From CAYSYY01 sp964576115 [NCBI: uncultured Gemmatimonadota bacterium] (GTDB taxonomy: Bacteria; Blakebacterota; Blakebacteria; Blakebacterales): a stretch of DNA of 16,804 bases. The position numbers were made by a program, and so were the translations under genes. Below the pieces are notes generated by a model. That model made no database searches. It was not told the origin of the DNA and worked only from the letters and a program-made list of their open reading frames with translations. Of this stretch, positions 15,393 through 16,804 are shown piece by piece; positions within the stretch are counted from its first letter, which is position 1, and every line of letters starts with the position of its first letter. The DNA is taken from NCBI GenBank assembly GCA_964576115.1, contig CAZNUA010000064.1:1-16804 (forward strand). Reading direction: 5' to 3'.

Positions 15393-16804
15393 ACGGCAGT
15401 CCGATCGACACCTCACGCCCGACCGACACCGTCTCGCTCAAGCGCGCCGCCCTCTCGATCGCGGTCCTGAGCTCTTTCCTGACCCCCTTCGTGGGCTCCT
15501 CAGTCAACATCGCCCTGCCCGCCATCGGCACCGCCTTCGAGGCCGACGCGGTGACCCTGAGCTGGATCGCCACCGCCTATCTGCTGGCCGCAGCGGTCTC
15601 GCTGGTGCCCTTCGGACGGCTGGCCGACATCCACGGCCGGCGACGTATCTTCGCCTGGGGGATCGGAGTCTTCACCCTGGCATCGCTGTTCTGCAGCCTG
15701 GCCCCCTCGATCGCCGCCCTGCTCGTCGGACGGGTGGTGCAGGGGATCGGGAGCGCCATGATCTTCGCCACCGGGGTCGCCATCCTGACCTCTGTTTTCG
15801 GTCCGGGCGAGCGCGGCCGGGCCCTGGGGATCTCGGTCGCCGCCGTCTATATCGGGCTCAGCCTCGGCCCTTTCCTCGGCGGTCTGCTGGTCCAGCACTT
15901 CACGTGGCGCAGTGTCTTCGTGGTGCTGGTGCCGCTGGGAGTTGTGACCATCTGGGTGACCCTGACCCGCCTGAAGGGCGAGTGGGCCGAAGCAGAGGGG
16001 GAGCGGTTCGACACGATCGGAGCGCTCATCTACGCCGGTTCCCTGATCGCCCTGATGTACGGCATCATTCTGTTGCCGCGGGCCTGCTGCGCCTGGCTCA
16101 TCGCAGCCGGGCTGGCCGGCCTGACAGGCTTCGTAGTCTGGGAGCAGCGGGTCGAGCACCCGGTCTTCGAGGTGCGTCTGTTTCGCGGCAACCGCGTCTT
16201 CGCCTTTTCCAACCTGGCCGCCCTGCTCAACTACAGCGCCACTTTCGGGGTGACCTTCCTGATGAGTCTGTACCTGCAGTATATCGGCGGTCTCACCCCG
16301 CAGGGGGCGGGCGCGATCCTGATCGCCGCCCCGATCACCCAAGCCATTATCAGCCCCTTCGCCGGTCGACTTTCGGACCGCATCGAACCCCGCCTGGTGG
16401 CCTCGGCCGGCATGACCCTGACCACGATCGGTCTGGCACTCTTCGCCTTCCTGGGCGCCGATACCGCCCGGGTAGTGATCGTCGGCATCCTGATCGTGCT
16501 CGGTCTCGGCTTCGCCTTCTTCAGCAGTCCCAATACCAACGCCATCATGAGCTCGGTCGAGAAGCGGTATTACGGGATCGCTTCGGGGTCGGTGGCCACC
16601 ATGCGCCTGGTGGGCCAGTTGCTGAGCATGGGAGTGGCAACCATCGTGGTGACCGTCATCGTCGGCCGGGTGCAGATCACCCCCGCTTACCACGACACCT
16701 TCATCGAGGCGGTCCGGCTCAGTTTCACCATTTTCGCGCTCACCTGCCTGGTCGGCATCTTCGCGTCCCTGGCCCGCGGTCGAGCGCACGGGGATCGAAC
16801 CGCA
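15389..16804 (+). CDS. MFS multidrug-type exporter (DHA2/EmrB-QacA-like), 3' end cut by window; start uncertain
   Basis: The frame is open to the right edge, giving 472 codons from 15389, which is close to full length for 14-helix DHA2 transporters; only a few C-terminal residues should be missing. Membrane segments begin at about residue 20 (AALSIAVLSSFLTPFVGSSV). Motif A is GRLADIHGRRR, motif C-like GLSLGPFLGGLL is followed by FTWRSVFVVLVPLG, and a second-half loop reads GRLSDRIEPR. It should sit in the inner membrane and export a small molecule by proton antiport; the substrate is unknown. No ATG, GTG or TTG lies in frame near the expected N terminus. The best placed codon is CTG 15389, which overlaps the KAS III stop as CTGA; the next in-frame candidate, GTG 15491, is inside the first membrane helix. 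Translational coupling to KAS III is inferred. A sequence error near 15390 is an alternative. Confidence 0.88.
   Translation, partial: MNGSPIDTSRPTDTVSLKRAALSIAVLSSFLTPFVGSSVNIALPAIGTAFEADAVTLSWIATAYLLAAAVSLVPFGRLADIHGRRRIFAWGIGVFTLASLFCSLAPSIAALLVGRVVQGIGSAMIFATGVAILTSVFGPGERGRALGISVAAVYIGLSLGPFLGGLLVQHFTWRSVFVVLVPLGVVTIWVTLTRLKGEWAEAEGERFDTIGALIYAGSLIALMYGIILLPRACCAWLIAAGLAGLTGFVVWEQRVEHPVFEVRLFRGNRVFAFSNLAALLNYSATFGVTFLMSLYLQYIGGLTPQGAGAILIAAPITQAIISPFAGRLSDRIEPRLVASAGMTLTTIGLALFAFLGADTARVVIVGILIVLGLGFAFFSSPNTNAIMSSVEKRYYGIASGSVATMRLVGQLLSMGVATIVVTVIVGRVQITPAYHDTFIEAVRLSFTIFALTCLVGIFASLARGRAHGDRTA

Noticed and set aside
15500-16789. 429-codon minus-strand open frame
   Set aside because: It lies opposite the MFS exporter. 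The plus-strand frame has membrane helices and MFS motifs, whereas the minus frame is Gly/Asp/Gln-rich low-complexity.
1-16804. Search for CRISPR arrays, tRNA or rRNA genes, transposases and phage-like genes
   Set aside because: I saw no spaced direct repeats, no RNA gene signatures and no mobile-element proteins; gene spacing and base composition look uniform across the window.

Overview
The window is GC-rich, densely coded bacterial chromosome. It holds ten protein genes, two of them cut by the window edges, and no rRNA, tRNA, CRISPR array, insertion sequence or phage gene. The gene set (NifJ-type pyruvate:ferredoxin oxidoreductase, an FMN dihydroorotate-dehydrogenase-like partner, AdhA-type zinc dehydrogenase, secreted gamma-glutamyltransferase, a secreted 6-bladed beta-propeller protein, FabH-type ketoacyl-ACP synthase) suggests a Gram-negative-type bacterium with at least facultatively anaerobic, ferredoxin-linked metabolism. 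Propeller proteins of this kind are frequent in Gemmatimonadota, Bacteroidota and neighbouring or uncultured phyla. The sequence alone does not allow a firm taxon call. Codons TTA, CTA and TCA are almost absent, which leaves long stop-free frames opposite every gene; these are not genes.

Left part, minus strand (1-3506): an rlmD/rumA-type 23S rRNA uracil methyltransferase is followed 54 nt later by a DUF255/YyaL-type thioredoxin-domain protein that runs off the left edge. The two probably form one transcript. A 118-bp divergent gap separates them from the plus-strand genes.

Middle, plus strand (3625-6560): a secreted propeller protein is followed by a FadB/FadJ-like protein. The second keeps an intact-looking enoyl-CoA hydratase domain and the C-terminal helical dehydrogenase domains but has lost most of the NAD-binding fold. 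An inverted repeat covers the stop codon between the two. A terminator-like hairpin with a T-run (6650-6680) closes the unit.

Central metabolic unit (6742-11489): nifJ (1192 aa) and a dihydroorotate-dehydrogenase-like flavoprotein without the catalytic Cys, ending in a strong GC hairpin plus T-rich tail. Between the second stop codon and the terminator lies about 90 nt that can fold by itself and may be a 3' UTR-derived small RNA.

Right part, plus strand: an AdhA-family alcohol dehydrogenase and a signal-peptide-bearing gamma-glutamyltransferase lie 20 nt apart. A near-consensus sigma70 promoter (14287-14314) and a perfect 5' UTR hairpin follow, then a KAS III gene directly coupled to a 14-TM-type MFS exporter that reaches the right edge. 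The MFS gene has no ATG/GTG/TTG at a sensible position and seems to begin at a CTG overlapping the KAS III stop.

No clearly new multi-gene system is visible. The items most worth checking are the Rossmann-less FadB/FadJ-like fusion, the noncanonical MFS start, the structured 3' UTR after the nifJ unit, and the promoter-hairpin leader of the KAS III gene.
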